Shown here piece after piece: positions 1 to 8,154 of a DNA stretch of 64,000 bases. The position numbers were made by a program, and so were the translations under genes. Position 1 is the stretch's first letter, and each line of letters opens with the position of its first letter. The notes beneath the pieces are model-generated. The model searched no databases. It worked only from the letters and a program-made list of their open reading frames with translations, and had not been told where the DNA came from. Origin of the DNA: Gemmobacter denitrificans. Lineage in GTDB: Bacteria; Pseudomonadota; Alphaproteobacteria; Rhodobacterales; Rhodobacteraceae. The stretch spans positions 1 through 64,000 of the forward strand of contig NZ_JBALHR010000013.1 of assembly GCF_036964905.1 (NCBI RefSeq). Direction: 5' to 3'.

Positions 1-2
1 GC

Positions 3-710
3 CCCATTCACATCAAGCTTTTGCAAACCGCCTTGAAGGGGTCCGAAGTGGATCTGCCTGCGCCCGTGCGGGAGATGACCTATGGCCGGATCGTCGGCAT
101 CACCCGCCAGACCCTGATCAACGACGACCTCGATGCCTTTACCCGCATCCCGTCCTCCTTTGGCGCCGCCGCGGCTGATCTCGAAAGCGACCTCGTCTAT
201 TCGATCTTCTCGACCAACCCCAACATGGCCGATGGCAACCCGCTCTTCCACGCCTCCCACGCCAACCTCGGCACGGCAGGAACCATCTCGGAAACCACCC
301 TCGCCGAGGCCTATCGCCTCTTCGGCAACCAGCGGGGCCTTGAGGGGCGGCAGATCAGCGTTCTGCCGCGCTACATCATCACCCCGCCGGGCGTCCGGTC
401 GGTCGAGGCGCGGAAGAACGTCACCGCCACCACCCCGAATGCCGTCGCCGGGGTCAATGCCTTCGCCAACCGGCTGGAACCGATCGAGGAAGCCCGCCTG
501 ATCCCCACCGCCGGGCCCGACCCGTGGTTCCTGGCGGCCGACCCTTCGCGGATCGACACGATCGAGTTCGCCTATCTCGAGGGCCAGCAAGGCGTCTACA
601 CCGAGACCCGGTCGGGCTTCGAGGTCGACGGCATCGAGATCAAGGCCCGCCACGACTTCGCCGCCAAGGCCATCGACTGGCGCGGCCTCTTCCGCAACGC
701 GGGCGTCTGA
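3..710 (+). CDS. Phage major capsid protein, C-terminal part (5' end outside window)
   Basis: The frame is open from the first bases of the window, so this is a 5'-truncated gene and the in-frame TTG at 21 is not a convincing start. The protein has the look of the capsid half of the prohead protease/major capsid fusion proteins of alphaproteobacterial siphophages: the ITRQTLINDDL and ADGNPLFHASHAN stretches are typical, and the C-terminus ends in a DWRGLFRNAG-like segment. It would form the head shell. The next genes (decoration protein, head-tail joining) are in the expected order. Family assignment is by recognition of conserved stretches; whether a protease domain is fused upstream cannot be seen here. 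Confidence 0.85.
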   Translation, partial: PIHIKLLQTALKGSEVDLPAPVREMTYGRIVGITRQTLINDDLDAFTRIPSSFGAAAADLESDLVYSIFSTNPNMADGNPLFHASHANLGTAGTISETTLAEAYRLFGNQRGLEGRQISVLPRYIITPPGVRSVEARKNVTATTPNAVAGVNAFANRLEPIEEARLIPTAGPDPWFLAADPSRIDTIEFAYLEGQQGVYTETRSGFEVDGIEIKARHDFAAKAIDWRGLFRNAGV

Positions 711-735
711 ACCCCACCTCTGAAGGAGAACCTCG

Positions 736-1074
736 ATGAAGAACTTCATCGCCAATGGCGAAACCATCAACATTACCGCGGCGGCCGTGATCGCCTCCGG
801 CCAGGGCGTGCTGGTCGGCAGCATCTTCGGCGTGGCCGAAGGGGCCGCAGCAATCGGCGAGACCGCCGTGATCCGGCTGGTGGGCGTGTTCTCGCTGCCG
901 AAGGCGCCCTCGCAGGCCTGGACGGTCGGCCAGACGATCTACTGGGATGCAGCGAACAGCCGGACCACCAACGTCCTGACCGGCAACACGCGGATCGGCA
1001 TCGCGACGCAGGCCGTCGCAGGCGGTGCGGGCGATACGACCGGCATCGTGCGCCTGAACGGGGGCGCGACCTAA
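736..1074 (+). CDS. DUF2190 phage capsid decoration (cement) protein
   Basis: This 112-aa protein has the DUF2190 pattern: a short N-terminus, an SGQGVLVGSIFGVA stretch, a W-x-VGQ-x-IYWD core and a gly/thr-rich C-terminus. DUF2190 proteins sit next to the major capsid gene and are thought to stabilise the head. A good ribosome site (aaggag) lies just before the ATG. The gene follows the capsid gene by 25 bp and precedes the next gene by 1 bp, so it is part of the head operon. Confidence 0.85.
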   Translation: MKNFIANGETINITAAAVIASGQGVLVGSIFGVAEGAAAIGETAVIRLVGVFSLPKAPSQAWTVGQTIYWDAANSRTTNVLTGNTRIGIATQAVAGGAGDTTGIVRLNGGAT

Positions 1075-1075
1075 G

Positions 1076-1390
1076 ATGTCGGCCTTCGCCAATGCCACGG
1101 CCGCCCTCTTCCGCGATCCGAACCTCGGGCAGGATGCGCTTTGGCGATCGGGCGGGGCTGGGGTGCCGGTCGCCGTCCGCGTCATACTACGGCGGCCGGA
1201 TGCCGTGACGGGCTTCGGCGAAGGCCGCTTCGTCACCGACAGCGTGATGATCGATGTCGAATGCGCTGCGCTGGGCGCCCTCGCCCCGGGCGACACGTTC
1301 GAGATCGGCGGCGTGATCTACGAGGTCAGGGGCGAACCCATGCGCGATGCCCTGCGCCATGTCTGGAAAGCCGAGGCTCGGGAGGTATGA
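1076..1390 (+). CDS. Phage head-tail joining protein, small
   Basis: A 104-aa protein placed directly after the decoration protein, where head-completion or head-tail joining proteins lie in siphophages and GTA-like elements. It has the small beta-barrel look of that group: a charged N-terminus with the FANATAALF start, then FEIGGVIYEVRGEP near residue 80. Stop and next start overlap (ATGA at 1387-1390), indicating translational coupling. The family name is inferred from size, position and this C-terminal motif. Confidence 0.65.
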   Translation: MSAFANATAALFRDPNLGQDALWRSGGAGVPVAVRVILRRPDAVTGFGEGRFVTDSVMIDVECAALGALAPGDTFEIGGVIYEVRGEPMRDALRHVWKAEAREV

Positions 1391-2028
1391 AGTTTGGGAC
1401 CACGATCGACGGTGATCTGGCAGCAATCGCCATCGAGATCCTGCAAGAAGCAGAGGCTGCCGTTACCCGCGGCGTGTTTTCCGCCGGGCGGGGCCTGCGC
1501 GACGACTGGCGCGGGCAGGTTCGGGCTTCGGGTCTGGGATCGCGCCTCGCCAACTCTGTCCGGCAGGCCAATTTCCCGCGGTCGGGGACATCCCTTCGCG
1601 CGGCTAGCCTCGTCTGGACCAAGGCGCCCGACATCCTGCACGCCTTCGACGGAGGCGTTTTGATACGCGGCAAGGACGGACTCTGGCTGGCGATCCCCCT
1701 GCCCGCCGCAGGCCTCACCGGCCTCGGCCGCCAGCGCATCACGCCCTGGCGCTGGGAACAGCGCACCGGCATGCGCCTGCGCTTCGTCTATCGCCGCAAC
1801 GGGCCAAGCCTGCTGGTTGCCGATGACGCGCGGCTGAACAGCCGGGGGCTCGCAGCGGCAAAGGGTGGCCGACGGCGGCGGGATGGGGTTTTGACTGGGG
1901 CCCAGACCGTGCCGGTCTTCCTCCTATTACGGCAGGTGAAGATGCCGAAGAAGCTGGACCTTGATAAGTTGGCGCGGGAAGCAACGGCGCGGCTGCCGGG
2001 GGCGATCTTGGGGGCGTGGAAGGAGTGA
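1387..2028 (+). CDS. DUF6441-like phage neck/tail completion protein
   Basis: The ATG at 1387 overlaps the upstream stop and gives a 213-aa basic protein. Its layout (N-terminal IAIEILQEAEAAVTRGVF helix, an RDDWRGQVR segment, a central LWLAIPLP strand, and a C-terminus rich in arginine and lysine ending GAILGAWKE) matches the DUF6441 proteins found between head-tail joining and tail-terminator genes of alphaproteobacterial prophages. A role in neck or tail completion is inferred from position. A longer upstream reading in the same frame is only a shadow of the preceding gene. Confidence 0.65.
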   Translation: MKFGTTIDGDLAAIAIEILQEAEAAVTRGVFSAGRGLRDDWRGQVRASGLGSRLANSVRQANFPRSGTSLRAASLVWTKAPDILHAFDGGVLIRGKDGLWLAIPLPAAGLTGLGRQRITPWRWEQRTGMRLRFVYRRNGPSLLVADDARLNSRGLAAAKGGRRRRDGVLTGAQTVPVFLLLRQVKMPKKLDLDKLAREATARLPGAILGAWKE

Positions 2029-2154
2029 CCCTAGGGTTTGTCCGCTAAGCTTGCCACTCAGTGAGGCTTGTCAACGTCAGCATCCGTCTTGAACCCCGGA
2101 TGAAACTGTCTACTCTTGGGCGTCGGCGACATACTTATTGATGACTGGGCAAAA

Positions 2155-2685
2155 ATGACTGGGAAAACTCCGAGAAGTCCAGCCAGGGAAGTTCAACTGG
2201 ACGATATCGTTTGGCAGGGCGTGTTGCAGGGTGCAGATGAGGCCCTGGATGTTCTTCTCAAAACCCACTTGGCGCTTGAAGCTATTCTTATTGAGCTGCT
2301 CGCCCCATTACAGATTAATGATGGCTACCTGAGGTGGGGTTTTCCGAAAAAGACCGAGTATCTGTTGGCCAACGGAATTCTGACACAGGCCGATCTGGAT
2401 GCGTTCGATAAGATCAACGAGATAAGAAATGATGCTGCGCACATCTTCGGACATCAGATTACGATTTCGTCAGCGCTTGCACTAGCTCGGGACTTGGAGA
2501 GCTTAGGAGTCGATTTCTCTGACTCAATGGGCCACTACTCTGAAGAAGAAGCAGTCGAGTATTACGACGGGCTTCGAGGAATTCTTGCAGAGATTGGATG
2601 GTGCGTCCTTTTCCACGCTGCCACCATCCTTCAAGAAGCCGGTGGTAGAGACATCTTCGCAGCCCGCGAAACGGAAACTGGATGA
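2155..2685 (+). CDS. HEPN-like accessory protein inside the head-tail module
   Basis: About 176 aa from the ATG at 2155; a TTG at 2116 would add 13 residues and neither has a strong ribosome site. The mostly helical protein carries IRNDAAH at roughly residue 107, which fits the R-x4-H signature of HEPN RNases and nucleotidyltransferase partners. The overall layout also resembles MltR/DUF4145-type HEPN proteins. Base composition is clearly lower in GC than the phage genes around it. It sits between two structural genes that are normally adjacent, so it is a cargo (moron) gene. It faces the PD-(D/E)XK-like gene at 2718-3218. RNase activity is unproven. Confidence 0.6.
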   Translation: MTGKTPRSPAREVQLDDIVWQGVLQGADEALDVLLKTHLALEAILIELLAPLQINDGYLRWGFPKKTEYLLANGILTQADLDAFDKINEIRNDAAHIFGHQITISSALALARDLESLGVDFSDSMGHYSEEEAVEYYDGLRGILAEIGWCVLFHAATILQEAGGRDIFAARETETG

Positions 2686-2717
2686 CTTGACCGTCTTCAG
2701 ATGGGTTCGGCCATTAA

Positions 2718-3218
2718 CTATTTGGCTAGGCCAATCACCGGCAGTCGGTCCGCGTCGCTGACCGTCTTGTTCAGGGTCATGAGCTTGGATCTGGAAACGA
2801 GGCGCTGGCCGACCCACGATGCGGGCAACGTTGCGATCACCGGATGCTCGGGCCCGTTGTAGAAAACGGTGCCCTTGCAGCGGTCGAAATCGAGATCGAA
2901 GAACAGAAGATGATCTGCCCGGGTTTCCACCGGGCGAAATGCTGGCCCCAAACCGCGGCCGGTGGCCTTGACTTGCACCGACTTTCCGCAAGGGCTGCGA
3001 CCGTCAATGCCTGGATGAGACTTGTTGCTCACCAGCTTGATCCCGAAAAGTTCGACCGCCAGCGCCTCTCCGATATCGCCCACAAGGTTTCCGTCCAGCG
3101 TGTACTCGAGACTGACCTCGTGGCCGCCGCGGGCGAGCAGGTCCTTGTAGTAGTCGCGGACACGGTTTCGGGCGGCAACCAAGTCGGCAATGGCAGGAGG
3201 CAGATCGAAAACGTGCAT
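2718..3218 (-). CDS. DUF6998-like protein with a PD-(D/E)XK-like core
   Basis: A 166-aa protein reading leftward, against the phage genes. The core has GDIGEALAVELFGI (residues about 48-61), then HPGIDGRS and VQVKATG (about 81-87). E-x-n-D-x-n-(Q/E)VK spacing of this kind is seen in PD-(D/E)XK nuclease folds and in DUF6998 proteins. The C-terminal half has strands and a DRCKGTVFYNG segment. It converges on the HEPN-like gene with only 32 bp between stops, so the two probably arrived together. Nuclease activity is an inference; the motif could be a non-catalytic relic. Confidence 0.55.
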   Translation of the reverse strand: MHVFDLPPAIADLVAARNRVRDYYKDLLARGGHEVSLEYTLDGNLVGDIGEALAVELFGIKLVSNKSHPGIDGRSPCGKSVQVKATGRGLGPAFRPVETRADHLLFFDLDFDRCKGTVFYNGPEHPVIATLPASWVGQRLVSRSKLMTLNKTVSDADRLPVIGLAK

Positions 3219-3395
3219 TCGCTATCCCATACAAGCAGTTGAACCATCTCGTTCGAACCTAGCCGCCAAGCGCTGAGTTGTCCAAGCGACAGAAATGGCC
3301 ACGAGCAAGGCTCTCTGGCCCAAGAGACCGATCGGAAGCCGCCCCTGCCCACGCAATCCACGGCCGAGCGCCTGCTCGCGTCGCTACATAGCCTA

Positions 3396-3785
3396 TTGTC
3401 TGGCGCGATGCCGCCAGGGGCCAAGGTGCAGCGCAATGCGATCCTGCCCGAGAAGGTGCCTGCCGCCGGGGTGGTGATCCTGCGCGATGGCGATCCGGGG
3501 CCGCCGGAGGTGTGGCTATCGCCGCCGGGATACTACTACGAACACCGGGCCGAGATCGAAGTGGTCGTGGATGGCACACCCGCCGCCCGGGATGCCGCCT
3601 TTGACGCTCTCCGCCTGGCGATCGGCACGGCGCTCGCCGCCGACCGCACGCTTGGCGGCCTTTGCGACTATATCACGCCCGAGGCGCCGGAACCGGTGCT
3701 GCTGGCGATCGACGGCAACGAGGGCCTGAAGGCGGCGGTGATCCCGGTGATCCTCGCCTACGCCACGACCGACCCGCTTCTCTGA
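3396..3785 (+). CDS. Phage tail terminator protein, start region damaged
   Basis: The protein (about 129 aa from TTG 3396, or 125 aa from ATG 3408) has the conserved body of alphaproteobacterial phage tail-terminator proteins, often called acyl-CoA transferase-like: VVILRDGDPG, YYYEHRAEIEVVV and ADRTLGGLCDYI. The same frame runs upstream without a stop and still reads like the native N-terminus (AERLLASLHSLLSG from about 3363), but no ATG or GTG precedes it. The cargo block at 2155-3218 therefore seems to have replaced the original start. Translation may now begin at the TTG or at ATG 3408, and the product may be non-functional. Confidence 0.65.
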   Translation: MSGAMPPGAKVQRNAILPEKVPAAGVVILRDGDPGPPEVWLSPPGYYYEHRAEIEVVVDGTPAARDAAFDALRLAIGTALAADRTLGGLCDYITPEAPEPVLLAIDGNEGLKAAVIPVILAYATTDPLL

Positions 3786-3809
3786 CCCCACCCCCGTAAG
3801 GACTGATCC

Positions 3810-3953
3810 ATGGCACGCCAGCCCGGCGCGCGGACGCAAGTCGCGTTCGCCTTTGAATCCGTTTACGGCACGCCGCCCGCCAGCGGCTATCGCCGGATGC
3901 CCTTTGCCACGACACCCGCAGCGCCAAGCAGGGCGACGAGGAAGCCCACTTGA
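3810..3953 (+). pseudogene. Phage major tail tube protein, N-terminal fragment
   Basis: The first about 32 codons (MARQPGARTQVAFAFESVYG, then the MPFAT stretch) are those of the tail-tube protein of GTA-like siphophages, normally around 300 aa. After about position 3906 the phage reading stops and the frame runs into unrelated DNA, ending at 3953. It has a standard ribosome site (gtaagga). The missing C-terminal part of a tail-tube gene appears at about 53265-53372, fused to a regulator gene. This is therefore one half of a split gene. Confidence 0.8.
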
Positions 3954-4318
3954 GCACGCACTGCATCCTCAACGACGACCCCGTCCGAAGGCGTGATCGT
4001 CAGAGGGCAGACGGACGGCAATCCCACGACGGAAATCTGCGGCACACCCGCTCGCGCGAGATCGACGCAGTCCATGTAAAGAGCGGGCAGGTGCGACATC
4101 ACGATGTGATCAGCCTGCTTTTGAAACGCGGCCGGATCGTCATCGATTTTGCCCAGCATCCGGAGCTTCTTCGCGACCGTCCAACCGATCTCCATCTCTT
4201 CGGAGGTCAAACGGACGGTAGCCGACTTGACGGTCCCCGCTTTCGAAATCGCATACAAGATGCGCAGTTCTTCGTCGCTCGCGGCACTACCGCGGCTGGC
4301 AACGACGTTGTGTAGCAT
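3887..4318 (-). CDS. Hypothetical protein, 143 aa, C-terminus built from tail-tube antisense
   Basis: I do not recognise this protein. The ATG at 4318 has a convincing ribosome site (GAGGA about 8 nt upstream). Residues 1-125 are hydrophilic and helical (ELRILYAISKAG, EIGWTVAKKLRMLGKIDD). The last about 20 residues are hydrophobic (VGFLVALLGAAGVV). The end of the frame overlaps, on the opposite strand, the truncated tail-tube fragment, so the native C-terminus was probably lost at the junction near 3906. It is divergent from the gene at 4652. GC is lower than in the phage genes. Confidence 0.5.
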   Translation of the reverse strand: MLHNVVASRGSAASDEELRILYAISKAGTVKSATVRLTSEEMEIGWTVAKKLRMLGKIDDDPAAFQKQADHIVMSHLPALYMDCVDLARAGVPQISVVGLPSVCPLTITPSDGVVVEDAVRAQVGFLVALLGAAGVVAKGIRR

Positions 4319-4651
4319 TTTTTAGTTCCTCTAGTAGAGGGACTACTTCATGCGCTTGCTCCACCTCTGATAGGTGTTAGGGTAGAGCCGCCAGGCGCGC
4401 CGGGTTCAGTCCCAGGTGATGTTCATGACGGACCGCTTGGCACGGCCCAGGGCCTCTCACCGCCCTGGGCCAACTCTAACACGCCCAAAATCGAAACAGA
4501 CTGTTGCCCTTCGATCATTTGGCCGCCACCGCGCCGTGGATAAGTCTGTGCATGACTCAGACATGGCTCAAGCCCGATTTCTGAACGAACAATGAAAGCA
4601 AGATGACGGAGCGCTTGACGCTCTGTCAAATCACCGTCATTTCTCGTTCAA
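4319..4651. promoter_or_regulatory. Divergent intergenic region with a small dyad over a ribosome site
   Basis: This 333-bp gap separates the divergent genes at 3887-4318 and 4652-5872. It holds a 5-bp-arm dyad CCTCTAGTAGAGG at 4328-4340, which overlaps the ribosome site of the leftward gene and could be an operator or an RNA hairpin. I see no convincing coding sequence; a 68-codon leftward frame at 4423-4629 lacks support. Promoters for both genes should lie here, but I cannot place them with confidence. Confidence 0.35.
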
Positions 4652-5872
4652 ATGGGGGGCACGCGGTTGGACAAGTACGGTCACTTTTGGACGCCTACGA
4701 ACCGGGAACGAATCAGAGATGCGCTTGAAGACCTCATGCCGGTCTTCAACCTGAAGCCAGCTCAGTTAGAAGGCATCGTGCGGGTCGCGATTGACGAAGG
4801 TCAGCACAGTTCAAAGGAAAAGGACCGTTTCATCGCGTCTGAGTCGACCTACCGCCGCCTGCTGCGCGGCAAACGCGGTGATCAAAGCGAGCATAAATTT
4901 ACAGGCCTCCTGCTTGGCTTCCGGAGGTACCTACGCAAGAAGGGAAACCCAGAGCGTTCTGAGAAGGAACGTAGTGCCGCAGGAAAGATGGCGGCTCTCA
5001 TTCAGGACTTTGAGGCCGCCTACTCCCTGGAAGAAGAAGTTGAAACGAACGAAAAGAACGAGTCTGTGGCCCGTTCCGGGGCTAAAATTCGGTCATCGGG
5101 GCAATTCCGCCGTTTAGCTCGGCTGTTCATTGCACTCCTGAAGATAGATGACGACAGCGGTGAGCAAGCGGAGAACTTTCTGTTCCCGTCAGAAGCTGGA
5201 ACTTTTACCCATTACTTAACATATAGATTGAGCTCGGAACGTGGCTATGTTCAGAAATCTTTCACTGCCATTAGAAGACCAGATCACGAATCTCCATTTC
5301 CACAGTTTGGTAACTTCTATCTGCAGGGCACAAATAACAGGGAAACGTGGGGTGTTTGTATAGCATTTGGTTCACAAATTGTATTCTGGGGCACTTCAGA
5401 TAACGGAGTCGCAGCAAAGGTCCTAATTATCGATCGAAGCGATGGAAAGCGTGCCGATGGTAGCTTTGTTGGCCTTCTTCTTACCAAGGAGCCTGGGACG
5501 GGACCGACGGCAGCATCTAGGTTCATGTTCGTCCCCACGTCAATCACGCATTCGCAGGAGGTCCACACAGGCCGGATTGACTTCCTACAGTTCGAAAGAG
5601 AGTACCCGGACATTCTCAATGAACTTAAGAGGGACATCACAATAGGCAGAAAGTTATTGTTCAAAAAGAACGGGCGACCTTACAACGAGCGTGAATTGGT
5701 TGGCATGGTGGAACAGGCTCTCGGTCCCAAAGAGGGTTGGCCGAGGGACTCCAGAAAGCGGAACATCAATCCTAGCGACCTCGCTGAGGTTGAGGTGCAA
5801 GCTGCGATAACGCCGCCTCAAGCAAAGATACCATCAGCGCCGCAACTCTTGTTAGATGATGGCAGCACTTAA
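4652..5872 (+). CDS. Uncharacterised 406-aa cargo protein next to the att-like segment
   Basis: I do not recognise this protein. It is hydrophilic with no signal peptide or membrane segment. The N-terminal third is helical and basic (TYRRLLRGKRGD, GFRRYLRKKG). There is a short acidic linker near residue 130. A beta-rich middle follows (about 180-310, with GTNNRETWGVCIAFGSQIVFWG), then a polar tail. The layout suggests an N-terminal helical or DNA-binding region plus a C-terminal sensor domain, but this is inference. GC is markedly below that of the phage genes. It is the last gene before the 6015-6178 phage-end segment, a usual place for prophage cargo. Confidence 0.55.
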   Translation: MGGTRLDKYGHFWTPTNRERIRDALEDLMPVFNLKPAQLEGIVRVAIDEGQHSSKEKDRFIASESTYRRLLRGKRGDQSEHKFTGLLLGFRRYLRKKGNPERSEKERSAAGKMAALIQDFEAAYSLEEEVETNEKNESVARSGAKIRSSGQFRRLARLFIALLKIDDDSGEQAENFLFPSEAGTFTHYLTYRLSSERGYVQKSFTAIRRPDHESPFPQFGNFYLQGTNNRETWGVCIAFGSQIVFWGTSDNGVAAKVLIIDRSDGKRADGSFVGLLLTKEPGTGPTAASRFMFVPTSITHSQEVHTGRIDFLQFEREYPDILNELKRDITIGRKLLFKKNGRPYNERELVGMVEQALGPKEGWPRDSRKRNINPSDLAEVEVQAAITPPQAKIPSAPQLLLDDGST

Positions 5873-6014
5873 TCGAAAGCCTAGTGGGACGCTTAAACCA
5901 AGCGGACCCGTGGGCTTGCTTCTTGATGATGTCGTCTTGGCCATTATTTGGTGTCTGGAAGCGGCGTCGCAGACTGCCCTATCCGATTGAACGCGCTCCG
6001 GTGCGGTTTCGGCG

Positions 6015-6178
6015 CATTGTTGATCCTGCCGGGCTACTATCCCGCTGATCTTGCACGCGGAATCCGTCCGTTTGTTGACCTATTGTTGACCCGCGCGTAG
6101 CGCAGCAAAAAGCCCCGCTGTTTGGCGGGGCGCATGTCGTTGATAATTCAAGATGATTTTGGTTGCGGGGGCAGGATC
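6015..6178. repeat. Phage-end/att-like segment, copy 1
   Basis: This stretch matches 60541-60705. The block 6034-6093 is 60 bp with one mismatch to 60562-60621. Both copies then have an A-tract plus GC hairpin, followed by the sequence TGGTTGCGGGGGCAGGAT (6160-6177), which is the reverse complement of the 3' end of tRNA-fMet. Copy 1 loses the tRNA match after 18 nt, where copy 2 continues to 45 nt. It contains GTTGACCTATTGTTGACC (6074-6091), also present at 60602 and 60876, which may be an integrase arm site. It most likely marks a phage end created by integration at tRNA-fMet. Confidence 0.65.
6107..6131 (-). terminator. Rho-independent terminator, leftward
   Basis: The stem GCCCCGC / GCGGGGC (6112-6118 and 6125-6131) is followed, on the minus strand, by five T (6107-6111). 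In copy 2 of the repeat the same structure lies just downstream of the tRNA-fMet 3' end, so it was probably the terminator of the tRNA gene, either carried by the phage or lying in the chromosome next to attB. Confidence 0.7.
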
Positions 6179-6618
6179 AAGACACTGTTTCGCGATTTCA
6201 AGGGCTTGCGGCCTCAAAACCTCAAGGAATGCTGCATGATTTGCGAAAAAGTTTTCCGCTAAGCACTTTCGGCGTCAGAGGGATTATGCCACGACAGGGC
6301 TCTGATTATGTGCCTCACGCCGACGGCACCAATTTGCCAAGGTGGGTCACCGAATCCCTTTTCTCGTGTCTGCCATCCATTCATGGTTCGAGCCCAATGG
6401 CGCCCCCCCTCGACGAGCTCTTGCCATAGAACTGGGCGCCAGTGCGCACCGGTCAGGCCGAGGCCGCCTGATCAACCGCGGCGTCAACCGGATGATTATC
6501 GATCAAGTGTTTGCAAAAAAAGGAACTTACCGGGAAAATCCACGCTTTGCCCCATAGACATCCGGCCATTTCCTTGGAACCATGTCGCCAGGTTGGTCAC
6601 AGGTGGTGCCGCGTCCCC
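6179..6618. other. No recognisable gene
   Basis: These 440 bp lie between the broken att-like segment and the defence-gene remnant. Several short frames exist on the plus strand but none has a ribosome site plus coding character that I can support. The abrupt end of the tRNA match at 6177 suggests a rearrangement junction at the left edge. Confidence 0.4.
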
Positions 6619-7596
6619 ATGCAACGTCTGGCAGACATTCTTCTGCGCAACGGGCTTGATCGGCCGGACGTGCGCCCGCTGCATGCCTACACGATTGACG
6701 ATAAGGAACTGGCCGCCCTCGGGCGACTACTGCGCCTGCGCATCGGCACCGAAGAGCCGCTCGCCTCCACGGCGCAGGCTTTCGTCCTTTGGGCTGCCGA
6801 ATACCTGCGCACCGCCCATCCCGGCGGATACCTGACCTGGGATTTCGTATTCGCCGGCCTTGCTCAGCCGCGGCCGGACTACGCCTTTGTCCAGAGGATC
6901 ACCGAAGACGGGTTGCGTGCCTGGGGCCGCAGCCTCCGGCGCGGTCAAGTCGGCCATCGGGAGTTTCTCTACTCCCTACTCGCCGAGGGCGGCCTGCCCG
7001 ACATCGCCCTGGCCCAGGCAGGCACCTACCGCACTGCCCGCCGAACCGCTCCTCCCCGATGCGAGGGCCGATGCCTTCCTCGCCGCCCTCGAAGGCCCCT
7101 GGGCCACCGCCCAGACCCAGCCCCTGCGCGATCTCGTCGCCGGAACGGTCCTTGCGGCCGATGCCCCCCGGTCCTCGTCGCCCGCACGCAGGCCGCATTC
7201 GAAGACTTCGTCCGCCGTTGGCGGAACGAACACCGCCTGCTCCTCGATGCCGCCGCCACCGCAGCCGACAAGGACATCCGCACCGCAATGGAGTTCCGCG
7301 CCCGCCGCCTGGCCGGTGAATTCCTGTTGGGCGAACTCGCCCGCCGCGGCTTCACCCCCGCCTACGGCTTTCCGACCGATGTCGTCACTTTCCAGAACCT
7401 CCGCGACCGGCTGCCAAATGCTGACCAGCCGGGGAAAAGCTTCCAGCGCCGCGGCACAGCCTCGCGCCCGCTAGATCAGGCGATCCGCGAATATGCGCCG
7501 GGGGCCGAGGTGGTGATCGACGGCCTCGTCCACCTCTCCGAAGGCATCCTCCCCGCTTGGGAAGCCGTGGCCGATGCCTCGGGGCTCGAGGACTAG
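6619..7596 (+). pseudogene. Decayed defence-gene remnant (Druantia/DUF1998-helicase-like)
   Basis: Three pieces in changing frames. From ATG 6619 to about 7030 the reading (MQRLADILLRNGLDRPDVRP, then LLRLRIGTEEPLAS) resembles the start of the STY4851/ECs_5259-type proteins that neighbour large helicases. About 7031-7165 continues in frame 2 (FLAALEGPWATAQ). About 7170-7596 returns to frame 1 and looks like the C-terminal part of a DUF1998-type helicase (FVRRWRNEHRLLL, FPTDVVTFQNLRDRLP, REYAPGAEVVIDGLVH). Helicase motifs I-VI are absent, so large parts are deleted. The end is cut by the IS fragment at about 7594. The Druantia assignment is tentative. Confidence 0.5.
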
Positions 7597-8154
7597 ACGG
7601 GCGAGGCGACTGGCGATCTTGCCCTTGGTGAAGTTCCGGTCATTCGGCCCCTCTCTCGAACCAGTGGCGTTCGGGGCCTCATTGTTCACCGCCTTGAACT
7701 TGCTCCCGTCAACAGCGACGACCTCGCCCTTCAGAACACCGATGCGGCGGCAGAGATCGACGAACTTCGCACATGCTTTACGGATCGCCGGGCCATTCTG
7801 GCACCGGAAATCCGCAATGGTCTTGTGATCAGGAACCAGTCGACCGGTCAGCCACATCAACTCGACATTGCGACCTGCTTCGCATTCCAGGCGGCGGCTG
7901 GAGGGGATCCGGTTCAGATAGCCGTAGATGAAAAGCTTGAGCAGCACCGCCGAATGATACCCTGGACGCCCAGTGCGGGCCGCGGCATGGCGTTGGAGAC
8001 CGAGCGCGGCCAGATCAAGCTGGTCAACAAACAGATCAACCACGCGCACAAGGTGATCTTCCCCGATCCAGTCGTCCAACCGCTTCGGGAAAAGCGTCGT
8101 TTGATCTCGGCGGACACCCTCGATGAAACCTGCCACGCAAAGCCCCCCAACCAT
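7594..8154 (-). pseudogene. IS1182-family transposase, N-terminal fragment
   Basis: Reading left from the ATG at 8154, the protein has the DUF772/IS1182 N-terminal features: LDDWIGEDHLVRVVDLFVDQ, the YGYLNRIPSSRRLE region, LTGRLVPDHKTIADFR, and the first catalytic aspartate in VAVDGSKFKAV. Homology stops after NFTKGKIASRLARL (about 7600). Beyond that the frame is antisense to the helicase remnant. A complete transposase would be about 450-500 aa, so roughly the last 60 percent is missing and the element cannot move by itself. Confidence 0.75.

Noticed and set aside
3295..3477. Plus-strand frame with ATG 3295 as the tail-terminator start
   Set aside because: It is in a different frame from the conserved tail-terminator sequence and is Arg/Pro-rich, typical of a shadow.
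4423..4629. 68-codon minus-strand frame between the divergent orphan genes
   Set aside because: No ribosome site and no coding character beyond an open frame.
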